NCBI RefSeq assembly: GCF_008632455.1
Contig: NZ_CP043929.1
Location: forward strand, 1,240,001 to 1,304,000
Reading direction: 5' to 3'
DNA length: 64,000 nt
Source: Methylomonas rhizoryzae
GTDB lineage: Bacteria; Pseudomonadota; Gammaproteobacteria; Methylococcales; Methylomonadaceae
The translations under genes were made by a program, and so were the position numbers. Positions 9,120 through 17,509 of the stretch are shown one piece after another (the first letter of the stretch is position 1; every line of letters starts with the position of its first letter). A model generated the notes under the pieces. The model was given only the letters and a program-made list of their open reading frames with translations, was not told the DNA's origin and did no database searches.

Positions 9120-11051
9120 TTGAGCGATATGTTAAAAAATTTAGTGCTGTGGGTTGTCATCGCAGTAGTGTTGATGGCGATTTTCAACAATTTCGGCGCC
9201 AGGTCGATGCGTAGCGACGCGACTTTATCGTATTCGCAACTGATAGACGCAGTTAAGGCCGGTCAAGTGCAGCAAGTAGCGATTAACGACAACACCGTGC
9301 GCGGCAGAATGCAGTCCGGCGAGAAGTTTAAAACCTACATGCCGAACGATCCGCATTTGATTGACGACTTGCTGGCCAACAACGTTGAAATCGTCGTGCA
9401 GCCGCCCGAAGAGCCGTCGATGCTGATGCAGATTTTCGTGTCTTTCGGACCGATTTTGCTGTTGATTGCGGTGTGGGTGTTTTTCATGCGGCAGATGCAA
9501 GGCGGCGGCGTTGGCGGGCGCGGCGGGGCGATGGGTTTCGGCAAGAGCAAGGCTCGCATGTTGGATCAGGATCAGAACAAGGTGACCTTTGCCGATGTTG
9601 CCGGTTGCGACGAAGCCAAGGAAGAAGTCGAAGAAATGGTCGACTTTTTGAAAGATCCGTCCAAATACCAAAAGCTGGGTGGCAAAGTACCGCGCGGAGC
9701 ATTGATGGTCGGTCCTCCGGGTACCGGCAAAACCTTGCTGGCGCGGGCTATCGCCGGCGAAGCGAAAGTGCCGTTTTTTACCATTTCGGGTTCGGATTTT
9801 GTGGAAATGTTCGTCGGGGTCGGTGCTTCCAGGGTGCGTGACATGTTCGAACAAGCCAAAAAGCACGCACCTTGCATCATTTTTATCGACGAGATTGACG
9901 CCGTCGGCCGCTCGCGCGGTGCGGGCTTGGGTGGCGGTAACGACGAACGCGAACAAACCCTCAACCAATTGTTGGTGGAAATGGACGGTTTCGAAGGTCA
10001 CGAGGGCATCATCGTGATCGCGGCGACCAACCGTGCCGACGTGCTGGATAAAGCCTTATTGCGCCCCGGACGCTTCGACCGTCAAGTCGTGGTCGGTTTG
10101 CCGGATGTCAGAGGTCGCGAACAAATTCTGAACGTGCACTTGAAAAAAGTGCCGGTCGCGGACGATGTGAAAGTCAAATATATCGCACAAGGTACACCCG
10201 GTTTTTCCGGCGCCGATTTAGCCAACCTGGTTAACGAGGCGGCTTTGTTTGCGGCACGCTTCAACAAGCGCTTAGTCAGCATGGCCGATTTGGAAAAAGC
10301 CAAAGACAAATTGATCATGGGTGCCGAACGCCGTTCGATGGTGATGGACGAAAAAGAAAAGCGCATGACCGCTTATCACGAAGCCGGCCACGCCATCGTC
10401 GGTCGTATCGTCCCCGAACACGATCCGGTGTACAAAGTCAGCATCATGCCGCGTGGCCGAGCACTGGGTATTACCATGTTCTTGCCGGAACGCGACCAAT
10501 ACAGCGCCAGCAAATGCAAGCTGGACAGCATGATTTCCAGTTTGTACGGCGGACGGATTGCCGAAGAACTGATTTTCGGCTGGGAACAAGTCTCCACCGG
10601 CGCTTCCAACGATATCGAGCGTGCGACCGAGCTTGCCCGCAACATGGTAACGAAATGGGGCTTGTCGCAACGGTTAGGACCTTTGGCGTACAGCGAAGAA
10701 GAAGGTGAAATCTTTTTAGGTCGTTCCGTTACCCAACATAAATCGGTCGCGGAGGAAACCGCGCACACAATAGACGAAGAAATTCGGTCTATTATTGATC
10801 GGAATTACGAGCGTGCTGAAAATATCCTGAAAGAAAACGAAGATATATTGCACGCAATGTCCGAAGCGCTGATCAAGTACGAAACCATAGACAAAGATCA
10901 AATCGACGACTTGATGAATCGGCGTCCGGTGCGCGAACCCAAAGGCTGGGACGACACTCCGACGCCGCCGTTCAACAAGAATGCCGAGGCGGAACCTTGG
11001 GGTAAAGGTGCCGATCAGCCTTCGATAGGAGGGACTGCCGAGCAAGGTTAA
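9120..11051 (+). CDS. ftsH: ATP-dependent zinc metalloprotease FtsH
   Basis: Membrane-anchored AAA+ protease that degrades unassembled membrane proteins and short-lived regulators such as sigma-32 and LpxC in E. coli. It has 643 residues: two N-terminal membrane segments (about 7-24 and 101-121), Walker A GPPGTGKTLLARA, Walker B IIFIDEIDAVG, the second region of homology, and the zinc-protease motif HEAGH. Start choice is TTG at 9120, spaced eight bases from GGAG; the in-frame ATG at 9129 lies too far from it. A strong terminator follows. Confidence 0.97.
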   Translation: MSDMLKNLVLWVVIAVVLMAIFNNFGARSMRSDATLSYSQLIDAVKAGQVQQVAINDNTVRGRMQSGEKFKTYMPNDPHLIDDLLANNVEIVVQPPEEPSMLMQIFVSFGPILLLIAVWVFFMRQMQGGGVGGRGGAMGFGKSKARMLDQDQNKVTFADVAGCDEAKEEVEEMVDFLKDPSKYQKLGGKVPRGALMVGPPGTGKTLLARAIAGEAKVPFFTISGSDFVEMFVGVGASRVRDMFEQAKKHAPCIIFIDEIDAVGRSRGAGLGGGNDEREQTLNQLLVEMDGFEGHEGIIVIAATNRADVLDKALLRPGRFDRQVVVGLPDVRGREQILNVHLKKVPVADDVKVKYIAQGTPGFSGADLANLVNEAALFAARFNKRLVSMADLEKAKDKLIMGAERRSMVMDEKEKRMTAYHEAGHAIVGRIVPEHDPVYKVSIMPRGRALGITMFLPERDQYSASKCKLDSMISSLYGGRIAEELIFGWEQVSTGASNDIERATELARNMVTKWGLSQRLGPLAYSEEEGEIFLGRSVTQHKSVAEETAHTIDEEIRSIIDRNYERAENILKENEDILHAMSEALIKYETIDKDQIDDLMNRRPVREPKGWDDTPTPPFNKNAEAEPWGKGADQPSIGGTAEQG

Positions 11052-11078
11052 AACGCTTGGGCAGTTGGAATTGAAGGG

Positions 11079-11105
11079 AGAGAGACTTCGGTCTCTCTTT
11101 TTTTT
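11079..11105 (+). terminator. Rho-independent terminator after ftsH
   Basis: AGAGAGAC (11079-11086), loop TTCG, then GTCTCTCT (11091-11098) running into about eight T. The UUCG tetraloop is especially stable. It separates ftsH from glmM; in E. coli folP lies here, but no folP is present in this gap. Confidence 0.92.
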
Positions 11106-11129
11106 GCAAGTAGATATACAGGATCATAG

Positions 11130-12470
11130 ATGGCGAAAAAATATTTTGGTACCGACGGTATTCGGGGAAAGGTAGGTCAATATCCGATTACGCCGGATTT
11201 TATGCTAAAGCTGGGCTGGGCGACGGGGAGGGTGTTTGCGAAAGAAGGTAGCGGTTTCGTGCTGGTGGGTAAGGATACGCGTATCTCGGGCTATATGTTC
11301 GAATCCGCGCTGGAAGCCGGCTTATCAGCGGCCGGAGTGGATACCAGAATGATAGGGCCTATGCCGACGCCGGGGATCGCTTATTTAACCCGCACCTTGC
11401 GCGCAAAAGCCGGCATCGTGATCAGTGCTTCTCACAATCCTTACTACGATAACGGCATCAAATTTTTTTCGGTCGACGGCACCAAATTGCCGGACGAATT
11501 GGAACAGGAAATCGAGCATTACATCGACGCACCGATGACGACGGTCGAATCGTCAAAACTCGGTAAAGTGAAGCGCATCACCGATGCCGCCGGGCGCTAT
11601 ATCGAATTTTGTAAATCTACGGTTCCGGCTTCGCTGGCCTTCAAAGGCCTTCGCATTGTCATCGATTGTGCAAACGGGGCGACCTACCATATCGCGCCGC
11701 ACGTATTCAGCGAAGTCGGCGCGGAGGTAGTCACGATAGGCTCGGAACCGGACGGGCTGAATATTAATGACGAATGCGGTGCTACCAAGCCCGAAATATT
11801 GGCGGCAAAAGTGTTGGAATGTCACGCTGATTTGGGTATTGCGTTGGACGGCGACGGCGACAGAGTAATCATGGTCGACCACAAAGGCGAAATTGTCGAC
11901 GGCGACGAATTGATATACATCATTGCCAAATCGTTTCAGGAGAAGGGTAAATTGTACGGCCCGGTAGTCGGTACTCTGATGTCGAATTTAGGCATGGAGC
12001 ATGCGTTAAAAGCAATGGGCGTGCCGCTACTCAGAGCGAATGTCGGCGACCGTTACGTGATGGAATTACTAAAAGCGCGCGGCGGTTGTTTGGGCGGGGA
12101 AGGATCCGGACATATCATTTGTTTGGACAAAACCACCACCGGCGACGGTATTGTTGCCGCGTTGCAAGTATTGGCGGAAATGCAATTTACCGGCAAAAAT
12201 CTGCACGAGTTGAAATCCGGTATGAAAAAATATCCACAAGTGCTGATCAACGTCCGGGTCGATAAAAAAGTCAATTTAAACGAGATGGATGGGGTCAAAA
12301 AAGCCGTGGCGGCGGTCGAGCAAAAGCTTGGCGATAAAGGCCGGGTGCTGCTGCGCGCTTCCGGCACCGAGCCTCTGGTTAGAGTCATGGTGGAAGGCGT
12401 AGACCAGGACGATGTTAGTCAATACGCCAGACAATTGGCCGACGATGTCAAGCAGGCAATCGCAGCTTGA
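11130..12470 (+). CDS. glmM: Phosphoglucosamine mutase
   Basis: Interconverts glucosamine-6-phosphate and glucosamine-1-phosphate on the way to UDP-GlcNAc for peptidoglycan and LPS. It has 446 residues and starts AKKYFGTDGIRG. The active-site phosphoserine lies in ISASHNPYYDNG, the metal-binding loop is DGDGDR, and the phosphate-binding loop near the C-terminus is RASGTEPLVRVM. All elements are intact. It is followed 54 bases later by tpiA on the same strand. Confidence 0.98.
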   Translation: MAKKYFGTDGIRGKVGQYPITPDFMLKLGWATGRVFAKEGSGFVLVGKDTRISGYMFESALEAGLSAAGVDTRMIGPMPTPGIAYLTRTLRAKAGIVISASHNPYYDNGIKFFSVDGTKLPDELEQEIEHYIDAPMTTVESSKLGKVKRITDAAGRYIEFCKSTVPASLAFKGLRIVIDCANGATYHIAPHVFSEVGAEVVTIGSEPDGLNINDECGATKPEILAAKVLECHADLGIALDGDGDRVIMVDHKGEIVDGDELIYIIAKSFQEKGKLYGPVVGTLMSNLGMEHALKAMGVPLLRANVGDRYVMELLKARGGCLGGEGSGHIICLDKTTTGDGIVAALQVLAEMQFTGKNLHELKSGMKKYPQVLINVRVDKKVNLNEMDGVKKAVAAVEQKLGDKGRVLLRASGTEPLVRVMVEGVDQDDVSQYARQLADDVKQAIAA

Positions 12471-12524
12471 ACTGAATGCGTCTAAGGTTTATCATTGCCG
12501 GCTTTATTTGCTTCGGAGTTTGTG

Positions 12525-13271
12525 ATGCGGCAATCATTGATCATGGGAAACTGGAAAATGAATACCTCACGGGACGAGGGCGTGCAGCTGGCCAAAGCGT
12601 TAGCGGAAGGCTTGGGCGGCGTCAGTCAGGAAGTGGCGGTATGCGTTCCGTTTGTTTACCTGTCTGATATTCGCAATGCACTGGCCGGCTCGCCGATTGC
12701 CGTTGGCGCGCAAAATGTCGCGGACCAAGCTGTGGGTGCCTACACCGGCGAGGTGTCTGCAGCTATGTTGGCGGACTGCGGCTGCAAATATGCATTGGTC
12801 GGCCACTCCGAACGCCGCAGCTATTACGGCGATAGCAACCGAAGTGTGGCGCAACGCTTTTGTCAGTCACAAAAACAAAACATCATTCCGGTTTTGTGTG
12901 TCGGCGAGACTTTGCAAGAGCGCGACGACAACAAAACCTTTCAAGTCGTCGACGAACAATTGGATGCCGTCATAGACGCAGCCGGAATCGAAGCGTTTGC
13001 CAAGGCCGTTATCGCCTATGAGCCGGTTTGGGCAATCGGTACCGGTAAAACCGCGACCGATGAACAAGCCCAGGAAGTTCACCAATACATCCGCCAACGT
13101 ATCGCAGCTAGAAGCCAGGAAATTGCCGACAAAGTGCAAATTTTGTACGGCGGTAGCGTTAAACCGGATAACGCCAAAGGCTTGTTCGCAATGCCGGATA
13201 TCGATGGCGGTCTGGTAGGTGGGGCGTCGCTCGATGCCAAAGGATTCTTACAAATCTGCCACTCGGTTTAG
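12525..13271 (+). CDS. tpiA: Triose-phosphate isomerase
   Basis: Glycolytic TIM-barrel enzyme interconverting dihydroxyacetone phosphate and glyceraldehyde-3-phosphate. The ATG at 12525 gives 248 residues beginning RQSLIMGNWKMN, with CGGAG eight bases upstream; a TTG at 12495 is in frame but adds a non-conserved extension. Active-site Lys (NWKMN), His (GHSERR) and Glu (AYEPVWAIGTG) are all present. It sits between glmM and secG, as in many gammaproteobacteria. Confidence 0.97.
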   Translation: MRQSLIMGNWKMNTSRDEGVQLAKALAEGLGGVSQEVAVCVPFVYLSDIRNALAGSPIAVGAQNVADQAVGAYTGEVSAAMLADCGCKYALVGHSERRSYYGDSNRSVAQRFCQSQKQNIIPVLCVGETLQERDDNKTFQVVDEQLDAVIDAAGIEAFAKAVIAYEPVWAIGTGKTATDEQAQEVHQYIRQRIAARSQEIADKVQILYGGSVKPDNAKGLFAMPDIDGGLVGGASLDAKGFLQICHSV

Positions 13272-13291
13272 AATTTATCGTTAGGATTAAC

Positions 13292-13684
13292 ATGCTGTAT
13301 CAAATTATCATCGTTTTTCATATCCTGTTGGGTATCGGCATTATAGGCTTGGTATTGATGCAGCAGGGTAAAGGTGCCGACGCCGGTGCGGCTTTCGGCA
13401 GCGGCGCGTCGGGTTCGGTATTCGGTGCCCAGGGTTCCGCGTCTTTTCTGTCCAGGAGTACCGCGATATTTGCGACTTTGTTTTTTATCACCAGCCTGGG
13501 CTTGGCGTTTTTGAGCGGGCATCAAAGCAAAAAAGCCGACATCATCATGGACACACCGGCTGCACCCGCACAAAAAGAAGACGTCCCCCTCACACAAAGT
13601 ACTGTTGAGCAATCGGTCCCGGTCGCGACCTTGCCGAGCGAACAACCGATCAAAGAAGTGGATCCCTCAGCCCCAGCAGAATAA
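13292..13684 (+). CDS. secG: Protein-export membrane protein SecG
   Basis: Small auxiliary subunit of the SecYEG translocon. Two membrane segments are visible (about residues 3-23 and 52-70), joined by the family's Gly/Ala-rich loop with MQQGKGADAGAAFGSGAS. The 130-residue length includes a longer polar, Pro-rich C-terminal tail than in E. coli. It is followed by tRNA-Leu, the classic secG-leuU arrangement, and probably shares its transcript and terminator. Confidence 0.96.
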   Translation: MLYQIIIVFHILLGIGIIGLVLMQQGKGADAGAAFGSGASGSVFGAQGSASFLSRSTAIFATLFFITSLGLAFLSGHQSKKADIIMDTPAAPAQKEDVPLTQSTVEQSVPVATLPSEQPIKEVDPSAPAE

Positions 13685-13690
13685 GACATT

Positions 13691-13775
13691 GCCGACGTGG
13701 TGAAATTGGTAGACACGCCATCTTGAGGGGGTGGTGACGCAAGTCGTGCCGGTTCAAGTCCGGCCGTCGGTACCA
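13691..13775 (+). tRNA. tRNA-Leu (anticodon GAG)
   Basis: An 85-base class II tRNA gene. The acceptor stem pairs GCCGACG with CGTCGGT (last pair G-T), the D loop carries AATTGGTAGA, and the anticodon stem pairs CCATC with GGTGG around loop TTGAGGG, giving GAG at 13725-13727. There is a long variable arm, the T loop is GGTTCAAGTCC, and CCA is encoded. The 3' part from 13753 is repeated at 25853 and served as the attachment site of the island. Confidence 0.96.
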
Positions 13776-13842
13776 ATCGCGCATCTTAAGAGATGCAAAG
13801 AAGTACAGAAACCCGCTAATCTTCTAGGTTTGCGGGTTTTTT
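13753..13842 (+). repeat. attL: tRNA 3' end plus terminator
   Basis: This ~90-base segment, running from the T loop of tRNA-Leu through CCA, a GCATCT/AGATGC hairpin and the terminator, recurs almost identically at 25853-25942. Such a repeat, starting inside a tRNA gene and lying next to an integrase, is the signature of site-specific integration. This copy completes the functional tRNA. Confidence 0.93.
13809..13842 (+). terminator. Terminator of the secG-tRNA-Leu transcript
   Basis: AAACCCGC (13809-13816) pairs with GCGGGTTT (13832-13839), followed by T to 13842. It lies inside the repeated attachment segment, so integration duplicated it: the second copy is at 25908-25942. Confidence 0.88.
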
Positions 13843-13888
13843 ATTGTCCGAAGACGTCTTAAGAAATACCAGGCCATACACCCGAATT

Positions 13889-13959
13889 AGTGACACGATT
13901 AGTGACACGGGCTAAACTGGCTCAAAATCGTGTCACTTTTTCAAGAAGGGTGTGTCACT
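13889..13959. promoter_or_regulatory. Putative integrase arm-type sites (AGTGACAC repeats)
   Basis: AGTGACAC occurs at 13889 and 13901 and its complement GTGTCACT at 13930 and 13952, the last ending two bases before the integrase ATG. A 17-base match, AGTGACACGATTAGTGA, recurs at 25781-25797 near the right end. Repeats near both attachment sites and overlapping the integrase promoter are expected of arm-type binding sites, which could also repress the integrase gene. Binding is inferred. Confidence 0.6.
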
Positions 13960-13961
13960 TT

Positions 13962-15221
13962 ATGGCGTTAAATCTCAACAAAGATGCGGTCTACAGAGGG
14001 GCCAAGCCTAAAGAAAGGGATTACACCATCAACGATGGCGGCGGGCTTACCTTGTTGGTCAAAAGCAGCGGCTCAAAACTATGGCGTTTCATTTATCGGC
14101 TCGATGGCAAGCAAAACCGCCTTAGTTTCGGCGCTTATCCGGATGTATCTTTAGGGCAAGCCCGCCGACAGGCCGACGAAGCGAGGCAACGAATTGCCGA
14201 AGGCATCGATCCCGGCGAAATTCGCAAGCAAGAAAAAGTGGCCAAACAATTGGCCAGACAAAACGAAGAGCGCCAAAGCGAAGGTTTGCCTATCTTGGAC
14301 AGCGTCGCCGACATTACCCGCCAATGGCTGGCGTCCATCGAACACCTCACCAGCGCGACCACGCACAAAAAGAAAGCTAGTCGTATCGAGCGCCTAGCGT
14401 TTCCGCTGTTGGGCAATAAGCCCATCAAAGAGGTAAAATCGTTTGACGTGTTTGCCGTTTTAAAGCCCTTGATAGACAAACAACAGCTTGAAACCGCGCA
14501 CCGGCTGCATGCGGAAATTGTCGCTGTTTTGGATTATGCGATTGCCCATAACTTTGTAGAGTTCAATCAGGCGCAACCCGTCGCCAGGCAGATACCGGCG
14601 CAAAAGGTTAAACACCGGGCCGCGATCATCGATCCCAAGCAGGTCGGGCAACTATTGCGCGATCTATACGCTTACCAAGGCACTTTTACCGTGCAAATGG
14701 CCTTAAGGCTGTCGCCGTTGCTGTTCCAAAGGCCGGGCGAGATCCGGCAAATGTATTGGGGCGACGTGGATTTGATCGCCCGAGAATGGCGGCCTTACAT
14801 CAGCAAAACCGATTTCTACCATATTGTACCGCTCAGCAATCAGGCTGTTTCTATCCTGGAAGCAATCCAACCTTTAACCGCTGCCGGGCAATATGTATTC
14901 CCGTCTAGCCGGGGAGATGGCCGGCCTATGTCCGATAACACAATCCGGTCGGCGTTGCTAAGCTTGGGTTACGATTCCAGTATTCAAACCGCGCATGGCT
15001 TCAGAACCATTGCCAGCACTTTGCTCAATGAGCAGGGCTGGAGTCCGGACGCGATAGAACGGCAATTGGCACACTCTCCAAGGGATCAAGTTAGAGCGGC
15101 TTACAATCGCGCTCAGTACCTGGAAGAACGCCGGCGCATGATGCAGGCTTGGGCGGATTATTTGGACGGCTTGCGGGCCGGTGCCGAAGTGATACCGTTT
15201 AAGCGGGCCGGTACGACTTGA
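13962..15221 (+). CDS. P4-type tyrosine integrase (DUF4102 N-terminal domain)
   Basis: Site-specific recombinase that inserts and excises the element at tRNA-Leu. From ATG 13962 (ALNLNKDAVYRG) it has 419 residues; the frame continues upstream to 13890, but through the repeat sites. The N-terminus is an arm-binding DUF4102-type domain, and the C-terminus is the catalytic domain with Arg257 (QRPGEI), His345 and Arg348 (HGFR), His371 (LAHS) and the nucleophile Tyr381 (AAYNRA). All catalytic residues are present. A truncated relative lies at 26050. Confidence 0.95.
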   Translation: MALNLNKDAVYRGAKPKERDYTINDGGGLTLLVKSSGSKLWRFIYRLDGKQNRLSFGAYPDVSLGQARRQADEARQRIAEGIDPGEIRKQEKVAKQLARQNEERQSEGLPILDSVADITRQWLASIEHLTSATTHKKKASRIERLAFPLLGNKPIKEVKSFDVFAVLKPLIDKQQLETAHRLHAEIVAVLDYAIAHNFVEFNQAQPVARQIPAQKVKHRAAIIDPKQVGQLLRDLYAYQGTFTVQMALRLSPLLFQRPGEIRQMYWGDVDLIAREWRPYISKTDFYHIVPLSNQAVSILEAIQPLTAAGQYVFPSSRGDGRPMSDNTIRSALLSLGYDSSIQTAHGFRTIASTLLNEQGWSPDAIERQLAHSPRDQVRAAYNRAQYLEERRRMMQAWADYLDGLRAGAEVIPFKRAGTT

Positions 15222-15233
15222 AATTGTGGCTAA

Positions 15234-15278
15234 TCCAAAATTGGATTCTGAATAAAATCAATAGGGTCCATTTTTGGA
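15234..15278. promoter_or_regulatory. Two spaced dyads upstream of the ParA gene
   Basis: TCCAAAATTGGA (15234-15245) and TCCATTTTTGGA (15267-15278) are similar inverted repeats whose centres are 33 bases apart, about three helical turns. They lie in the AT-rich leader about 100 bases before the ParA-type gene and may be paired operators. The regulator is unknown. Confidence 0.4.
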
Positions 15279-15375
15279 CTGGTAACGAATTAGGTCTATT
15301 TTATTAACATTAATAAAAGTGATCTCGTTAGAATATCAACATCACATTCATTCAATACGATAGGACGGTCCCTAA

Positions 15376-16434
15376 ATGGCAATTTATGCAATTTGGAACA
15401 ACAAGGGTGGCGTAGGCAAGAGCTATTTGACGTTTCAGTTAGCTGCTGAATATGCGAGACAACATCCACAGAAAAAGGTATTAGTGGTTGATATGTGCCC
15501 GCAAGCAAATTCGTCCTCTATGTTATTGGGTGGAATGGAAAATGGTGAACATCAGCTTACGCAAATTCACACTGCTCAACCACGAAGAACTATTTCTGGT
15601 TACATTGAGGATAGAATTCGAAGCCCATATGTTACACCGCGTTCGGGGGCTAATTACGTAACGCAAGTTTCGAGATATAACGGCAGAATTCCAAATAATC
15701 TATATTTGGTGGTCGGCGATGAACAATTGGAGATTCAATCATCTCGTGTTACTAGTGCGACATTTCCCGGCCCCCAGGATGCATGGCGAATTGTCCACCT
15801 TTGGGTTCGTGATTTGATTACGGACATTTTTGAATCATGGAACGATGAAAATGCATGTGTGTTTATTGACTGTAATCCTAGTTTTTCTATTTATACAGAG
15901 TTGGCACTTACTGCGGCTGAAAGGCTTTTAATTCCTTTTTCTGCTGATGGTTCATCCAAACGGGCTGTGAAGGCGCTCTTGTCTCTGGTTTATGGTGTTC
16001 GGCGTCATCAAGGTGATCCGCAATCTGATTTTTATCTTGAATCAATGAGATATAGGATGAGTTCCCCCGAGATATATATGTATATCGGGAATAGGCTAAC
16101 GCAAATGAACAGTTCGTCTGCTTCTGCCTTTAAGACAGTAGTAAATGAGATTGGTGACGAAATTTGGGGAGTATGGCAGACGCTCCCGCAAGCATTTTGC
16201 ATTCATCCAACAGGCGCGCCAACACCCACGTCTAAGAAAACATTCAAATCAATGTTTCAGTACGAAGTTAATGATGCGAATACGGCGTCTGTTGTATCTG
16301 GTTCGTTAGGAATACCAATTGCTTCCTTAACGGCAGGTAATAAGACTATTGCTGGCCGAACAATTATGGTTAATCAGTCCCAGCTGGATAAGCAAGTTCC
16401 AAATATCAACAACCTTGTGAGAAATATTGAGTAG
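15376..16434 (+). CDS. ParA-family ATPase
   Basis: 352 residues. The N-terminus has the deviant Walker A of ParA/MinD ATPases (NNKGGVGKS, residues 8-16), Asp39 of the next motif (VVDMCPQAN), and a Walker B-like CVFIDCNPS near 165. No partner ParB gene or obvious centromere repeat is nearby, which is unusual for a partition protein. Codon and base use are visibly more AT-rich than the flanking satellite genes, suggesting separate acquisition as cargo. It could serve in plasmid-like maintenance of the excised element or in phage interference; the sequence does not decide. Confidence 0.82.
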   Translation: MAIYAIWNNKGGVGKSYLTFQLAAEYARQHPQKKVLVVDMCPQANSSSMLLGGMENGEHQLTQIHTAQPRRTISGYIEDRIRSPYVTPRSGANYVTQVSRYNGRIPNNLYLVVGDEQLEIQSSRVTSATFPGPQDAWRIVHLWVRDLITDIFESWNDENACVFIDCNPSFSIYTELALTAAERLLIPFSADGSSKRAVKALLSLVYGVRRHQGDPQSDFYLESMRYRMSSPEIYMYIGNRLTQMNSSSASAFKTVVNEIGDEIWGVWQTLPQAFCIHPTGAPTPTSKKTFKSMFQYEVNDANTASVVSGSLGIPIASLTAGNKTIAGRTIMVNQSQLDKQVPNINNLVRNIE

Positions 16435-16580
16435 CAATTTTGACAAACTCTGCTCCATAGAAATACCAGATAACTGATAAACTCAGTCCAACCGGATAGC
16501 CCGACGGGGTGAGAAGCGGGAGTCATTGCCCCGCTTCCGGTTAACCCTTGGCAATGTTGAAACGTGAATGGCGTTGACTG
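16435..16580. other. Gap with a structured inverted repeat
   Basis: GAAGCGGG (16513-16520) pairs with CCCGCTTC (16530-16537), and outer bases AACCGG and CCGGTT can extend the fold. There is no T-run. It may end the ParA transcript or form a small RNA structure. Confidence 0.35.
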
Positions 16581-17165
16581 GTGGCACTATCCCCGACTGA
16601 TGAGCTAACGATTAAACAAATCATTCACTACTGGTTCCGGTACGAACCGAAAGAAGAAACCGTGGCTGCTAAGCGCCGCTATTGGGATGATCGTCGCCTA
16701 GTGCAGGAATGCCTTGAAGAAGCGGTTAAGTCAGGCCAGCTTAGACATTGTGCCGAAAAAACAGTAGAGAGCTTGTATATTCCGGACGCCCCTACAAGAT
16801 ATGAAACCGCAAAATACTTCAAAGCTTCGGATTACAGCGAATTTTTAGAAAAGTCTGCATTTCAGCCACCAGACGACAGCCCCTTAGTTACCCACTGGAT
16901 AAAACCCGTCTCGGCCAAATCTAAACAAGCCACGGTTATTTCCAGTGAATCAGATGTACTATCGATAATCGGCAAGAGCGGAGCCGAAAAACGTCACAAT
17001 GCACCCGGTGGAAGCCGAGACAAACAGAAGCAAATTCAGGACATTTGGGCGACAGGAAAATACACTTCGCGCGATCGATGCGCCGAAGAGGAATGTGGCG
17101 CTCTTGGTATGTCGTTTTCATCGGCACGCAAAGCTTTGAAAAAAACGCCGGACCCAAAAAGATGA
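16581..17165 (+). CDS. Hypothetical satellite protein
   Basis: 194 residues, GTG start; no family recognised. The N-terminus is charged and helical (TIKQIIHYWFRYEPKEE), the middle is polar, and the C-terminus (KYTSRDRCAEEEC...SSARKALKK) looks like a small helix-turn-helix, often seen in satellite proteins that act on DNA. Base composition is intermediate between the ParA gene and the later genes. It lies 146 bases after the ParA gene, so co-transcription is uncertain. Confidence 0.6.
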   Translation: MALSPTDELTIKQIIHYWFRYEPKEETVAAKRRYWDDRRLVQECLEEAVKSGQLRHCAEKTVESLYIPDAPTRYETAKYFKASDYSEFLEKSAFQPPDDSPLVTHWIKPVSAKSKQATVISSESDVLSIIGKSGAEKRHNAPGGSRDKQKQIQDIWATGKYTSRDRCAEEECGALGMSFSSARKALKKTPDPKR

Positions 17166-17272
17166 ACATCTGGCCGCTAGCGGCATCGGCTAGCCTGTAG
17201 CCCTACAAGTAATTCAAATAGCAAACGGCATTACATAACCTAGCGCTGTCATTCACTGATAGAGGTTAGATA

Positions 17273-17509
17273 ATGTCCACCAAAACCCCACATCAAGAAA
17301 CTGTGCCAATCGCATATCTCCGCATCTGGCAAATAACGGGAGACCGTAAGAAAGGCATAGAACCGCTATTGCCCATTGGCCGTTCAACCTTTCTCGCCAA
17401 AGTCCGTAGCGGCGAGTATCCCAAACCCATCAAGTTAGGTGAAAAGACCACGGCTTGGCGCAAGGCCGATATTCTGGCATTGCTGGATAGCTTTGGCTGC
17501 GCACAATGA
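17273..17509 (+). CDS. AlpA-family helix-turn-helix regulator
   Basis: 78-residue DNA-binding protein. The core (LLPIGRSTFLAKVRSGEYP followed by PIKLGEKTTAWRKADI) matches the AlpA/prophage regulator pattern, in which a MerR-like helix-turn-helix ends with a Trp-Arg-x-x-Asp turn. AlpA-like proteins typically control excision or operon expression in P4-like elements. Its stop overlaps the start of the next gene by four bases (ATGA), so the two are translationally coupled. Confidence 0.82.
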   Translation: MSTKTPHQETVPIAYLRIWQITGDRKKGIEPLLPIGRSTFLAKVRSGEYPKPIKLGEKTTAWRKADILALLDSFGCAQ

